Shown piece after piece: positions 7,880 through 16,548 of a DNA stretch of 64,000 nt. The first letter of the stretch is position 1. Every line of letters starts with the position of its first letter. Source of the DNA: Planomonospora sp. ID82291 (GTDB lineage Bacteria > Actinomycetota > Actinomycetes > Streptosporangiales > Streptosporangiaceae); NCBI RefSeq assembly GCF_015711645.1, contig NZ_JABTEX010000002.1:1054001-1118000 (forward strand), in the 5' to 3' direction. The notes beneath the pieces were generated by a model. That model had not been told where the DNA came from. It made no database searches and saw only the letters and a program-made list of their open reading frames with translations. Position numbers and translations under genes: made by a program.

Positions 7880-8429
7880 CGTGGCAGAGCTCTTCGGAAC
7901 TCCGCGAGAGCCGCGCCTCCTCGGCGCGCCGGGCGGCCCGGCGGCGGCGCCACCGGACGAGGAGGACGACCGCGACGACCGCGGCGGCGGCGACGGCGCC
8001 CGCCGCGAGGGGCGACCGCCCGGCCAGCCCCACCCACCCCCAGAGCACCGAGTACAGGCCGAAGGAGGTGACCGGCACCCAGGTCAGGCAGCCGAGCGCG
8101 CTGGCCACCACGTACCAGGGGTAGGAGACGCGCAGCACGCCCGCCACCCACGGCAGCGTGTGCCGCAGCACCGGGACCCAGAAGCAGCCGTAGACGGCCA
8201 GCGCGCCCCAGCGGCGCACCGCGTTCTCGGCCGCCCGCACATGCTCCGGCCTGATCCTGCGGCCGACCCGGGAGGCGTACAGCCGGGGCCCGAGCGCGTG
8301 GCCGATCCAGTAGTAGGCCTGGAACGCGCCGAAGAGGGCCACCCCGCCCAGCACGACCCAGAGCCAGAGCGGCAGGCCGAAGACGGAGGCGGACGTGGGG
8401 TCGGGAATGGCCGCCGGGAGGGGTCGCAT
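7863..8429 (-). CDS. DedA/VTT-domain membrane protein
   Basis: A protein of 188 residues with membrane helices near both ends. The central VTT (SNARE-associated/DedA) signature has a re-entrant loop, GCFWVPVLRHTLPWVAGVLRV, followed by SYPWYVVASALGCLTWVPV. DedA-family proteins act in the cytoplasmic membrane and have been linked to recycling of undecaprenyl phosphate and phospholipids by flipping. Whether this member does so is inference. That idea fits its operon partner, a peptidoglycan carboxypeptidase that begins before this gene ends. The C-terminus is Arg-rich and ends with several His/Asp. A likely iron-regulator site lies 48 bp upstream of the start. Confidence 0.82.
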   Translation of the reverse strand: MRPLPAAIPDPTSASVFGLPLWLWVVLGGVALFGAFQAYYWIGHALGPRLYASRVGRRIRPEHVRAAENAVRRWGALAVYGCFWVPVLRHTLPWVAGVLRVSYPWYVVASALGCLTWVPVTSFGLYSVLWGWVGLAGRSPLAAGAVAAAAVVAVVLLVRWRRRRAARRAEEARLSRSSEELCHDDSHA

Positions 8430-8476
8430 CTGTGAACGTCACCGCCATGATCGTGATGCCTGACCTTTTTGGAGCA

Positions 8477-8495
8477 TTAGGTCAGCCTTACCTCA
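8477..8495. promoter_or_regulatory. Candidate IdeR/DmdR iron box
   Basis: TTAGGTCAGCCTTACCTCA matches 15 of 19 positions of the recalled IdeR/DtxR consensus (TTAGGTTAGGCTAACCTAA), including both TTAGGT and ACCT half-sites. It lies between the divergent DedA-like gene (start 8429) and the secreted-protein gene (start 8589), where a repressor could control either or both. Confidence 0.6.
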
Positions 8496-8588
8496 CTTTA
8501 GACCGTGCGGGCCACTGCAAGCAGTCCGCAAGCAAGGATCAACTGCTCCGCCGTACACCTGAGGTGGAACGAAGGAGAGGTGCCTGTC

Positions 8589-9107
8589 ATGAGCCCGCGG
8601 AGCAGCGTCGTACCGGTGGTGGCCAGTGGAACCGCGACGGTCCTGAGACTGCTCGCGGCCACGCTCGTCTTCGCCGCGCTCTACGCGGGAGCGGAGACGC
8701 TGGGCGGCTCCGGCCGGGCCGAGGCCGCCGGACCCGAGCGGACCCGGACGGTGACCCTCTCGGCGCAGGCGGGCGGGTCCGCCGAGGAGCGGGCCCCGGA
8801 GCCCGGCACGGTGGCCGTCGACGAGATCCCCTCGGGCGGGCGCTGCGACCGGACCTACCGGGCGCGCGGCGCGGTCGGCAACCCCGACCCCCAGGACACC
8901 GTCTCGTACGGCTGGCGCCTGGAGCGCTGGAGCCCGGCCACCCGGACCTGGCGGACCTACCTCACCGAGGGGGCGGGCTTCACCGGCGCGAGCCGGACCG
9001 CCGAATGGGAGCCCCGGATCGTCGGCAACCCCGGCCTGTACCGGGTGAGGCTCTCGATCGACGGCGGCGCCACCCTGCGCAGCGAGAAGTTCATGGTCAG
9101 CTGCTGA
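8589..9107 (+). CDS. Secreted or membrane-anchored hypothetical protein
   Basis: A protein of 172 residues with an N-terminal hydrophobic segment (TVLRLLAATLVFAALYAGAE) ending near an Ala-x-Ala-like site, so it is probably exported. The rest is predicted beta-rich (SYGWRLERWSPATRTW, then PGLYRVRLSIDGG) and resembles a small Ig-like sandwich. It has two cysteines, one near the middle (GGRCDRTYRA) and one as the final residue, which may pair. ATG 8589 is chosen because GGAGAGG lies 9 nt upstream; the longer frame has no ribosome site. No family is recognised. It faces the DedA-like gene across the candidate iron box, so iron control is possible. Confidence 0.7.
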   Translation: MSPRSSVVPVVASGTATVLRLLAATLVFAALYAGAETLGGSGRAEAAGPERTRTVTLSAQAGGSAEERAPEPGTVAVDEIPSGGRCDRTYRARGAVGNPDPQDTVSYGWRLERWSPATRTWRTYLTEGAGFTGASRTAEWEPRIVGNPGLYRVRLSIDGGATLRSEKFMVSC

Positions 9108-9152
9108 CCCCGCGGGACCGGAGCGACCGCCGCACCGTCCCTCCGGCCGCGC

Positions 9153-12100
9153 TCAGCCGTTCAGGGAGCGCTGGGCCGCCTCGACCCAGCGGGGCACGCC
9201 GACCCGCTCGGCCACCTCCAGCGCCTTGGCGTAGTGGGAGCGCGCCGCGTCGGTGAAGCCCAGCCGGAGCGCGAGGTCGCCGAGCGTCAGCGCGACCGGC
9301 CAGAGCGCGACCACGCCGGTGCCGGCCCCCGCGATCCGCTCGGAGAACGGCTTCAGCGTGTCGTAGGCCTCGACCATCCGCTCGCGGTCGTCGAGCAGCA
9401 TGCCCGCCAGCGCCCGCCAGATCAGCGCCAGCTCGTAGAGGAAGTCCGGCCGCACCGGCGTCTTCACCGCGATGACCGCCCGCGCGTCGCGCTCGTGCCC
9501 GGCCGAGGCGAGCGCCACCGCGTAGGCGTCCAACGTCCACTTGGCGCCGCGCTGGTGCGCCTCGGCCAGCGGCTCCACCATCTCCGCGGCCCGGCCGTTG
9601 ACCAGCCGCAGGCAGAAGGTGGTGATCAGCGGCAGGTCCTGGCGGCCCTCCAGCATCCCGGCCCGGGCGGTCAGCCGCGCGGCGTCGCGGTAGGCCCGCT
9701 CCGCGCCGGTGAAGTCACCGGCGATCATCAGGCGCTGCCCGGCGTACCACGCGCCGACGGCGACCGGCGCGGGCAGGCCGTACTGCCGGGCCAGCCGCTC
9801 GGCCGCCGCGACGTGCGCGTCGGCCTCGGCGAACGCACCCGAGGCGGCCGAGCACTCCATCAGCACCAGGTGGGCCAGGGCCTGCACCGCGACCTGCCCG
9901 CTGGCCTCGCCGACCTGGAGCAGCTCGCGCCCGATGACCTCCCGCTCGCCGACCGGCGCGATGCCGTACGACTGGCGCAGGCGTCCGCTCAGCGCGGTCG
10001 CCAGCAGCGCCGGGTCGCCGGTCCGGCGGGCCAGCTCCTCGGCCTCCAGCGAGGCCTGCTCGCCCCGGGAGGTGGCCGAGCCCTCCAGCTCCAGCGCGAC
10101 CGTGGCCAGCAGGCTCGCCCGCAGCGACTGCTCGGCGGCGGGCAGCTCGACCAGCGCCCGCTCGGCGACGTCCACGATCTCCCAGGCGGTCCGGGTGAAG
10201 TCGCGGGCCATGCCCTTGTGCGGCACGGCCAGCGAGGCGGCGACCCGGGCGGTGAGCTCCAGGTCGCCCAGCGGGCGGGCCGCCTCCATCGCCTCGCGCC
10301 GGTGGCGGCGGGCCGCCGCCATGTCCCCGCACAGGGCCAGCGCCCTGATCAGCCGCAGCGTCAGCAGCAGCCGCTCGCGGGCGGTCTCCGGGGTCTGGGT
10401 CACGCCGGAGCGGTCGAAGGCGGCGACGGCCTGCTCCCAGAGGGTGGCCGCCTCCCGGTGGGCGAAGCGGCGCTCGGCCTGCTCGGCCGCGAGCCCGGCG
10501 TAGTGCACCGCCTTGACCGCGGTCTCGGTGGTCCCGGCCGCGTCGTAGTGGTGCGCCAGCGCGGCCACGTCCCCGGGGTTCCTGCGCTCGATCACCGCGG
10601 CCACCGCGGCGTGCAGCCGGGAACGGCGCAGCCGCGAGGCGTCGGAGTACAGCGTGTCGCGCATCAGGTCGTGGTCGAAGCGGAGCCGGCCGGGGCCCGG
10701 CTCGGTGACCAGGCCCGCCAGCAGCGCGGCCTCCACGGCCTCGACCACCGCGTCCTCGTCGCCGGCCACGTCCACCAGCACGTCCACGTCGACGTCGCGG
10801 CCGATCACCGCGGCCTGCAGCAGGATCTGCTGGGCGGCGGCGGGCAGCCGGGAGATGCGCCGCCGCAGCACGTCGCGGACGCCGGACGGCACCCCGGAGA
10901 TCACCTCGGCGGCCGTGGCGCGGTCGCTGACCGCCTCGGCGTCGAGCAGGCGCACGGTCTCGCGGACGAAGAAGGGGTTGCCGCGGGTCCGCTCGACGAT
11001 GCTCTCGACGGCCTCCTCGTCGACCTCGCGCACGCAGGTCGCCCGGACCAGCTCGGCCACCGCCTTGGGGTCCAGCCCGGACAGGGCGACCCGGACCGGG
11101 CCGAGGCGGGCCAGCGCGGCCAGCACCTCGGCCTGCCGGTCGGTCAGCTCGCTGTCGCGGCAGGTGACCACGAGCAGCACCCGGCTGCCGGCCAGCAGGC
11201 TCGGCAGCGCGCGCAGCAGTGCCAGCGTCTGGTCGTCGGCCCAGTGCAGGTCCTCCAGGGTGAGCAGGATCGGGGTGTCGCGCGCGATCGCGGCGATGTA
11301 GCCGCCGACCGCCCGGTGCAGCCGGAAGCCGCCGGAGGCCTGGTCGTCGTCGGGGTCGGGGGCCGTGTCGTCCAGCAGCGGGGCGAGCAGCGGGGCGTAC
11401 TCGCCGGGACCGGCCATGCCCACCAGGGTGCGCAGGATCTCCACCCAGGCCCAGCCGGGCGGGGTGGCGCTGCTGTCCGGGCAGGCGCCGGAGGCGGTGC
11501 CCCAGCCGTCGGCCGACAGGCGCAGGGTGAGCTGGCGGACCAGCGTGCTCTTGCCCGCGCCCGCGTCGCCGCTGATCACCGCGACGGTGAAGCGGCCGGT
11601 CCGGGCCGCGGCCGTGGTCAGCCGTTCCAGTTCGGCGTCGCGGCCGACGAAGGGCTCCGGCTCCAGCGGCGGCGGCTCGACCGGGGCCAGCGCGGCGGGC
11701 CGGGGCGGCCAGGTGTCGGCCGGGACCACCGGGCGCTGCCTGCCCTGCGGGGCGGGCAGCTCCAGGCCGGGGTCCTGGGACAGGATGTCGGACTCCAGCT
11801 TGCGCAGCGCCGGACCGGGATCGATGCCCAGCTCGTCGGCGAGGATCGTGCGGGCCCGGCGCAGCGCGGCCAGCGCGTCGCCCTGGCGCCCGCACCGGTA
11901 CAGGCCCAGGGCGAGCAGCCGCCAGCCCTCCTCGCGCAGGGGGTGCTCGGTGGTCAGCGCCTCCAGGTCGGGCACCACCTCCGACGGCATGCCCAGGCGC
12001 AGGCCGCTGTCGGCGTGCCGCTCGCGGGCGACCAGCCGCAGCTCGGTCAGCCGGTTCACCTCGGCCTCGGCCCACGGCTGGTCGGCGAACTCGGAGTACG

Positions 12101-12536
12101 GCGTGCCGCGCCACATGCCCAGGGCCTTCTCCAGGCGGACCCGGGCGGAGGCGGGGTCGTCGGCCTCCAGCTGCTCCCCGGCGGCGCGGACCAGCGACTC
12201 GAAGCGGAGCGCGTCCACCTGGTCGGGGGCCACCCGCAGCGCGTAGCCGGAGGCGACGGTCACCAGCAGCCGGTTGGGGCCGCCGCGCGGGCGGCCGGGC
12301 TCCAGGACCCGGCGCAGGCGGGAGATGTAGACCTGCAGGCCCGACTGCGCGCCCTTGGCGGCGTCGTCGTCCCACAGGTCGTACAGCAGGGTGTCGACCG
12401 GGACGACCTGGCCCCGGGCGACGAGCAGCCGGGCGAGCACGGCACGCTGCCGCAGCCCGCCGAGGTCGAGCCCGTCGTCACCCCCGCCGTCGCCGGGGTG
12501 CGCCTCGACCGGACCGAGAACCCGGAACGCCACCAT
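9153..12536 (-). CDS. AfsR/SARP-type transcriptional regulator with BTAD, ATPase and TPR domains
   Basis: A protein of about 1127 residues. Residues 1-100 form an OmpR-type winged helix (LARLLVARGQVVPVDTLL, then LQVYISRLRRVL). Residues 105-250 form the bacterial transcriptional activator domain (BTAD). Residues 295-600 form an AAA/NB-ARC ATPase with Walker A GDAGAGKST at about 322 and a Walker-B-like LLTLEDLHWAD. The remainder is helical TPR-like repeats ending in RSLNG. Such proteins bind DNA repeats and activate secondary metabolism or development in response to signals read by the ATPase/TPR part. ATG 12536 begins the winged helix; the frame is open further upstream but reads into the next gene. 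No cognate cluster lies next to it, so its targets may be distant. Confidence 0.9.
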   Translation of the reverse strand: MVAFRVLGPVEAHPGDGGGDDGLDLGGLRQRAVLARLLVARGQVVPVDTLLYDLWDDDAAKGAQSGLQVYISRLRRVLEPGRPRGGPNRLLVTVASGYALRVAPDQVDALRFESLVRAAGEQLEADDPASARVRLEKALGMWRGTPYSEFADQPWAEAEVNRLTELRLVARERHADSGLRLGMPSEVVPDLEALTTEHPLREEGWRLLALGLYRCGRQGDALAALRRARTILADELGIDPGPALRKLESDILSQDPGLELPAPQGRQRPVVPADTWPPRPAALAPVEPPPLEPEPFVGRDAELERLTTAAARTGRFTVAVISGDAGAGKSTLVRQLTLRLSADGWGTASGACPDSSATPPGWAWVEILRTLVGMAGPGEYAPLLAPLLDDTAPDPDDDQASGGFRLHRAVGGYIAAIARDTPILLTLEDLHWADDQTLALLRALPSLLAGSRVLLVVTCRDSELTDRQAEVLAALARLGPVRVALSGLDPKAVAELVRATCVREVDEEAVESIVERTRGNPFFVRETVRLLDAEAVSDRATAAEVISGVPSGVRDVLRRRISRLPAAAQQILLQAAVIGRDVDVDVLVDVAGDEDAVVEAVEAALLAGLVTEPGPGRLRFDHDLMRDTLYSDASRLRRSRLHAAVAAVIERRNPGDVAALAHHYDAAGTTETAVKAVHYAGLAAEQAERRFAHREAATLWEQAVAAFDRSGVTQTPETARERLLLTLRLIRALALCGDMAAARRHRREAMEAARPLGDLELTARVAASLAVPHKGMARDFTRTAWEIVDVAERALVELPAAEQSLRASLLATVALELEGSATSRGEQASLEAEELARRTGDPALLATALSGRLRQSYGIAPVGEREVIGRELLQVGEASGQVAVQALAHLVLMECSAASGAFAEADAHVAAAERLARQYGLPAPVAVGAWYAGQRLMIAGDFTGAERAYRDAARLTARAGMLEGRQDLPLITTFCLRLVNGRAAEMVEPLAEAHQRGAKWTLDAYAVALASAGHERDARAVIAVKTPVRPDFLYELALIWRALAGMLLDDRERMVEAYDTLKPFSERIAGAGTGVVALWPVALTLGDLALRLGFTDAARSHYAKALEVAERVGVPRWVEAAQRSLNG

Positions 12537-12646
12537 GTCAGCCGCCACGCTACGCGGGCCTTCGAATCGCGTACAAGGTTCTTTCCCCATCTGGCAGGTA
12601 CGGGTCCCCGGGGACCGCCCGCCGGAGCGGAGGCCACAGGCGCCCC

Positions 12647-13708
12647 CTAACGGCCGGCCGGCTCCTTGGCGGGCGCCGCCTGAGCGCCCTCGCGCCGGCG
12701 CAGGAGCGCCCACGCGCCCAGGGCCAGGCCGCCGAAGGGGATTTCGACAGTGTAGGTCCAGAACCCGAAAAGCAGTGCGGCGGCGGTCGCCGAATCCGCG
12801 GGCATCCCGAAGAAGACCAGCGCGCCGATGGTCCCGGCCTCCATGATCCCGGTTCCGCTCGGGGTGACCAGGGCGGTGGTCAGGACCCGCGACAGCGCGA
12901 AGGCGGCGATCGACTGGGCCAGGCCCGGGTAGGCGCCGGTGGCGTGCAGGCAGCAGACCAGGACCAGCCACTGGAAGCCGAGGAAGGCGACCATGCCCAG
13001 CGTCAGCCCGCGCCAGCGGGTCCGCACGACGGCGGAGGTGTCGGCGCGCAGCCGCTCCAGGGCGGCCGAGGCGGCGTGCTCGGCGGGGCGGACCGCCGGG
13101 GGCGCGAGCCGGACGAGGGCGTCGAGGGCGCGGCCGAGCAGGGCGGCGGCGCGGTCCCAGTAGAGCGCGGCGCCCGCCACGGAGACCAGCACCAGGATGG
13201 ACAGGGCGCCGGCCCAGCCCGCCTGGACGACGGCGGGGCTGAGCTCCTTGCCGCTGGCCAGCAGCGCCAGGATGCCCACGGCGGGCAGCACGAACCGGAA
13301 CAGCGTGTTCCAGATGCCGCTGGAGAGCGTGGAGACGGCGACGGCGCGGACGGGGAAGCCCCACCCCTTGGTCATGGCGAAGGTCAGCGCGACCCCGGCG
13401 GCGCCGCCGAAGGGCAGCAGGTTGCTCACCGCGCTGCCGGCCGCGTTCAGGGTCAGGGCCTGCGGATGGGTCAGGCCGGGCAGGGAGGCGGTCAGCACGA
13501 ACGTGTAGGCGAGCAGGCTCGCCAGCCAGAGCGCGGTCATCAGCGCCACCGCCTGCCAGCTCAGCGCGGCGAAGCGGGCGCCGATCTCCGTCCAGGAGAC
13601 GGTCTTGCCCGTCATCGCCTGCACGATCTGCGGCAGGAAGACCACCAGCGCGGCGGCCAGGCCCAGCGACGCGACCGACAGGCCGATCTGGACCCATCTG
13701 TTCTTCAT
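12647..13708 (-). CDS. Flippase-like integral membrane protein (UPF0104/AglD-MprF N-terminal type)
   Basis: A protein of 353 residues with about eight membrane helices. It contains the motif SAVSNLLPFGGAAGVALTF and a C-terminal TPSGTGIMEAGTIGAL block, typical of the lysylphosphatidylglycerol synthetase TM/YbhN superfamily. These proteins lack the aminoacyl-transferase domain and are believed to move lipid-linked sugars or lipids across the membrane. ATG 13708 has GGGAGGGC upstream. The neighbouring PIG-L deacetylase (34 bp upstream, same strand) and divergent GT4 glycosyltransferase suggest a small glycolipid or glycoconjugate locus. Substrate is unknown. Confidence 0.8.
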   Translation of the reverse strand: MKNRWVQIGLSVASLGLAAALVVFLPQIVQAMTGKTVSWTEIGARFAALSWQAVALMTALWLASLLAYTFVLTASLPGLTHPQALTLNAAGSAVSNLLPFGGAAGVALTFAMTKGWGFPVRAVAVSTLSSGIWNTLFRFVLPAVGILALLASGKELSPAVVQAGWAGALSILVLVSVAGAALYWDRAAALLGRALDALVRLAPPAVRPAEHAASAALERLRADTSAVVRTRWRGLTLGMVAFLGFQWLVLVCCLHATGAYPGLAQSIAAFALSRVLTTALVTPSGTGIMEAGTIGALVFFGMPADSATAAALLFGFWTYTVEIPFGGLALGAWALLRRREGAQAAPAKEPAGR

Positions 13709-13742
13709 ATGCCCTCCCGGACCAAGTGTGCCGGTACGGGCC

Positions 13743-14576
13743 TCATGCTTGGGGAGGAGTTTCGAAGGGGTGCCTCAGCCTCGCGCCGGCCGGCAGGTCC
13801 CGCCGGACGTACCACTCGGTGCCGAAGACCAGCCGGTACAGCGGGCCGGGGACCTTGAGCATCACGCCCAGGGTCCGGGTGTCGGCCCCGGTGGCCTGGG
13901 TGGCGTGGGCGGCCATGCTGGCCCGCTTCTGCCGGGCGAACCGGCGCACGTTCACCCGGTGGGTGATCTCCGCGCCGGGGGAGTAGGCCCGCTCGAAGGC
14001 CCGGACGTCCAGCTGCGGGTAGAACCGGCGGACCAGCTTCAGGCCCCGCAGCAGCGGGTCGCGGTTGACCGTCGCCTCCAGCACGACCGGGGTGCCCGCG
14101 ATCTCCGCGGCCCGGCCGCCCACCCGGTGCACCTGCACGTGGTCGGGGTGGCCGTAGCCGCCGGCCGGGTCGTAGGTGGTCAGCAGGTCGGCCCCCTCCT
14201 CGGTGAGGACCGCGGCCAGCCGCCGGGCGGCCTCCTCGCCGTCGGCGTCGATGAACGCGTTCGGCGGCCGGTCCTCGGCGACCCCGCCGCCGGGGGCCAG
14301 CCCGGAGTCGCCGTAGCCGAGGTTCACCACGCGGGCGCAGCCGAGCGCGGCGGCCGACCTGTACAGCTCCGCCCTGCGGGCCTCGCCGAGCGCCTCACCG
14401 GGCGCGAGGTCGGCCTGGCCGCGTTCGCCGGAGGTCGCCACGACGAGGACCACCCGGTGGCCCTCGGCGGCGAGCATGGCCATGGTGCCCGCGGTCAGCA
14501 GGGCCTCGTCGTCGGGGTGGGCGTGGAAGAACACGGCGGTGCGGGGGGCGGACGGCCGGGTGGTGGAAGCGCGCAC
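13743..14576 (-). CDS. PIG-L/LmbE-family sugar N-deacetylase
   Basis: A protein of 277 residues. The zinc-binding signature FFHAHPDDEALLTAGTMA is at residues 16-33, and the third ligand His is in YGHPDHVQVHRV. The fold and motifs are those of the PIG-L/MshB group, which remove N-acetyl groups from GlcNAc-containing glycolipids or cofactors. The GTG start at 14576 lies 35 bp from the divergent glycosyltransferase start, and GATCAT ends 6 nt before it, so it may also be leaderless. The linked flippase-like and GT4 genes make an envelope glycoconjugate more likely than mycothiol. The precise substrate is unknown. Confidence 0.85.
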   Translation of the reverse strand: MRASTTRPSAPRTAVFFHAHPDDEALLTAGTMAMLAAEGHRVVLVVATSGERGQADLAPGEALGEARRAELYRSAAALGCARVVNLGYGDSGLAPGGGVAEDRPPNAFIDADGEEAARRLAAVLTEEGADLLTTYDPAGGYGHPDHVQVHRVGGRAAEIAGTPVVLEATVNRDPLLRGLKLVRRFYPQLDVRAFERAYSPGAEITHRVNVRRFARQKRASMAAHATQATGADTRTLGVMLKVPGPLYRLVFGTEWYVRRDLPAGARLRHPFETPPQA

Positions 14577-14599
14577 TCGGCCATGATCTCACGCGGGGC

Positions 14600-14605
14600 T
14601 ACGCT
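14600..14605 (+). promoter_or_regulatory. -10 element TACGCT of a leaderless promoter
   Basis: TACGCT fits TANNNT and ends 6 nt before the GTG start of the GT4 gene at 14612. The two divergent starts are only 35 bp apart, so their promoters overlap. Confidence 0.55.
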
Positions 14606-14611
14606 GGCAGC

Positions 14612-15832
14612 GTGAGGATCATCCACGTCAGTGACTGCTACCTGCCGCGCCTCGGAGGGATCGAGGTGCAGGTCGCCGATCTGGTCCGGACACAGCGCGC
14701 GGCGGGTCACGACGCCGAGGTGGTGACCGCGACCCCGGGGGAGCCCCTGCCGGGCGTGCACCGGATCGTCGCGAACCTCCCCTTCGACCTGCCGGTCCAC
14801 CCCACCGGGACGGGGCACCTGCTCCGGCTGATGGCGGCGCGGCGGCCGGACGTGGTGCACGTGCACACCGGCGCGGTCTCGCCGTTCGCCTGGATGGGCG
14901 TGCGCGCCGCGGCGCGCGCCGGGCTGCCGACGGTGGTGACCGTGCACAGCATGTGGGACCCGGTCACCCGCGGGATCTACCGGAGCCTGCGGGCGCTGTA
15001 CGGCTGGCAGCGCTGGGGGCTGGTGGGCACCGCGGTGAGCGAGGCCGCGGCCCGGCCGATCCGCGCGGTGGCCGGACCGGGCGTGCCGGTGCACGTGGTC
15101 TCCAACGGCCTGGACCTGTCGGCCTGGCGCCCGGAGGCGCCCGCCGTACGGCCCGCGCCGAGCGGCTCTTCGGAGAGCGCTCCGGCGAGCGTCTCGGAGG
15201 GCGGACCGGCGAGCGTCTCGGAGGGCGGACCGGAGGGCGGGCAGGGCGGGGGAGCCGGTGCGCGGTCCGCGGGCGGGGCGGTGCACGTGGTCGCGGTGGG
15301 GCGGCTGGCCCCGCGCAAGCAGCCGGTCCGGCTGCTCCGGCTGCTGAAGCAGGCGCGGGCGCAGGTCCCGGCGGGGGTGCCGCTGCGGGCCACCATCGTC
15401 GGGGACGGCCCGGCGCGCGCGCAGATGGAGCGCTACCTGCGGTCCAACGGGATGACCGGCTGGGTGGCGCTGCCCGGCCGCTACAGCCGCGAGCGGATCC
15501 GGGAGCTGCTCGCCTCGGCGGACGTGTTCGTGGCCCCGGCGCCCCGCGAGTCGTTCGGGCTGGCGGCGCTGGAGGCGCGGGCGGCGGGGGTCCCGGTGGT
15601 GGCGCGGACGGAGAGCGGGGTGGCCGACTTCGTCCGGCCGGGCAAGGAGGGGCTGCTCGGCGGGAGCTTCGAGGAGCTGGTGTCGGCGGTGGCCCGGCTG
15701 GCCCGCGACCGGGAGCTGCGCGAGTCGATCGCCGCGCACAACCGGGGGACCGAGCCGGTCCGCAGCTCGTGGCCGGCCGTGCTGGAGGGCTTCGACCGCT
15801 GCTACGAGCAGGCCCGCGAACTGCGGGGCTGA
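14612..15832 (+). CDS. GT4-family glycosyltransferase
   Basis: A protein of 406 residues with a GT-B fold. The N-terminal domain begins MRIIHVSDCYLPRLGGIEVQ, the usual GT4 start, and the C-terminal domain has RYSRERIRELLASADVFVAP followed by RESFGLAALEARAAGVPVVA, the E-x7-E nucleotide-sugar-binding motif. It would transfer a sugar from a nucleotide donor onto a lipid or glycan at the cytoplasmic membrane. Between the domains, a Gly/Ser-rich linker holds two exact 24-bp repeats (15185-15232), which look like an in-frame expansion. It is divergent from the PIG-L deacetylase gene. Confidence 0.88.
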   Translation: MRIIHVSDCYLPRLGGIEVQVADLVRTQRAAGHDAEVVTATPGEPLPGVHRIVANLPFDLPVHPTGTGHLLRLMAARRPDVVHVHTGAVSPFAWMGVRAAARAGLPTVVTVHSMWDPVTRGIYRSLRALYGWQRWGLVGTAVSEAAARPIRAVAGPGVPVHVVSNGLDLSAWRPEAPAVRPAPSGSSESAPASVSEGGPASVSEGGPEGGQGGGAGARSAGGAVHVVAVGRLAPRKQPVRLLRLLKQARAQVPAGVPLRATIVGDGPARAQMERYLRSNGMTGWVALPGRYSRERIRELLASADVFVAPAPRESFGLAALEARAAGVPVVARTESGVADFVRPGKEGLLGGSFEELVSAVARLARDRELRESIAAHNRGTEPVRSSWPAVLEGFDRCYEQARELRG

Positions 15833-15888
15833 CCCGGTCGGGCCCTGCGCCGGGGGTGCGTGCCGTACGGCGGCGGTCCCCGGTCGTG

Positions 15889-15926
15889 CGGCGACCCCGG
15901 CCCGTGGTGGCGGGCCGGGGTCGCCG
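15889..15926. terminator. Strong bidirectional hairpin between convergent genes
   Basis: A perfect 16-bp stem (CGGCGACCCCGGCCCG and complement) with a 6-nt loop lies between the convergent glycosyltransferase and lipoprotein genes. It probably stops transcription from both sides. Confidence 0.7.
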
Positions 15927-16030
15927 GTCGGACGTGGTCGGGCGCGACCGCCGCGCCGTCCTGCCCCCCGCAGGCGGAACGGCGGCCGCGCCCCGGCTGC
16001 GCCCCTCCCCGCGGGGGCGCAGGGGCCCGG

Positions 16031-16417
16031 TTAGGAGCAGGCCTTGTTGAGCTCGGTGGCGAACGTCTGGCTCTTCGAGGAGAGCTCCTGGATCGACGTG
16101 GCGAGCCCGGCGGGGTTGGCCGTGTCGATCTTGATGCTCGCCCAGACGTCGGCGAACCCGGTGAGCGCGGTGGAGAGGTCGCCGTCGGTCTTGCCGGCCA
16201 GGGCCTTGAGGTCGTCGGCCGTCTTCTGGGTCGCCGCGTTGAACTTCGCCGGGTCGGTGCCCACGGTGGACATCGAGGTCGTGACGTCGGTCAGGATGTT
16301 CTTCGCCTCGGTGCAGGCTTCGGCGTTGGCGGCGCCGCCGCAGGCGGCGGTCATGGAGAGGAGTGCGGCTCCCGCGACGGCGGCGGCGATGCGGCGGGAG
16401 GAGAGGAGGGAGAACAT
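16031..16417 (-). CDS. Small secreted lipoprotein of unknown function
   Basis: A protein of 128 residues. Its signal peptide ends with a lipobox, MTAACGG, so Cys at about residue 26 would be lipid-modified and hold the protein on the outer face of the membrane. The mature part is helical and charged (AKNILTDVTTSMSTVGTDPA, then LSSKSQTFATELNKACS) and resembles a four-helix bundle, with a Cys near each end (EACTEA and KACS) that may form a disulfide. ATG 16417 has AAAGG upstream. The function is unknown. It has its own promoter, and its terminator is shared with the convergent glycosyltransferase. Confidence 0.78.
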   Translation of the reverse strand: MFSLLSSRRIAAAVAGAALLSMTAACGGAANAEACTEAKNILTDVTTSMSTVGTDPAKFNAATQKTADDLKALAGKTDGDLSTALTGFADVWASIKIDTANPAGLATSIQELSSKSQTFATELNKACS

Positions 16418-16548
16418 TGTTTGCCTTTCACTGCAATCTGGGATGAGTGGAACTCTAGGGACTCTCCTTGCGGGCCGCTTACACGCCGCTTACACGGACG
16501 CCTCCCCGTCGGACGTGACCCCGGTCCGGACGCGGCCAGGGGGAGCGC

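Noticed and set aside
9234-12650. Open frame of 1138 codons antisense to the AfsR-like gene
   Set aside because: No domain, skewed composition; the AfsR-like frame has clear motifs.
12537-13697. Upstream extension of the AfsR-like frame into the flippase-like gene
   Set aside because: Reads through another gene; the winged-helix N-terminus begins at 12536.
13743-15832. MshA/MshB mycothiol genes
   Set aside because: The glycosyltransferase and deacetylase lack the specific features I would expect, and are linked with a flippase-like protein.
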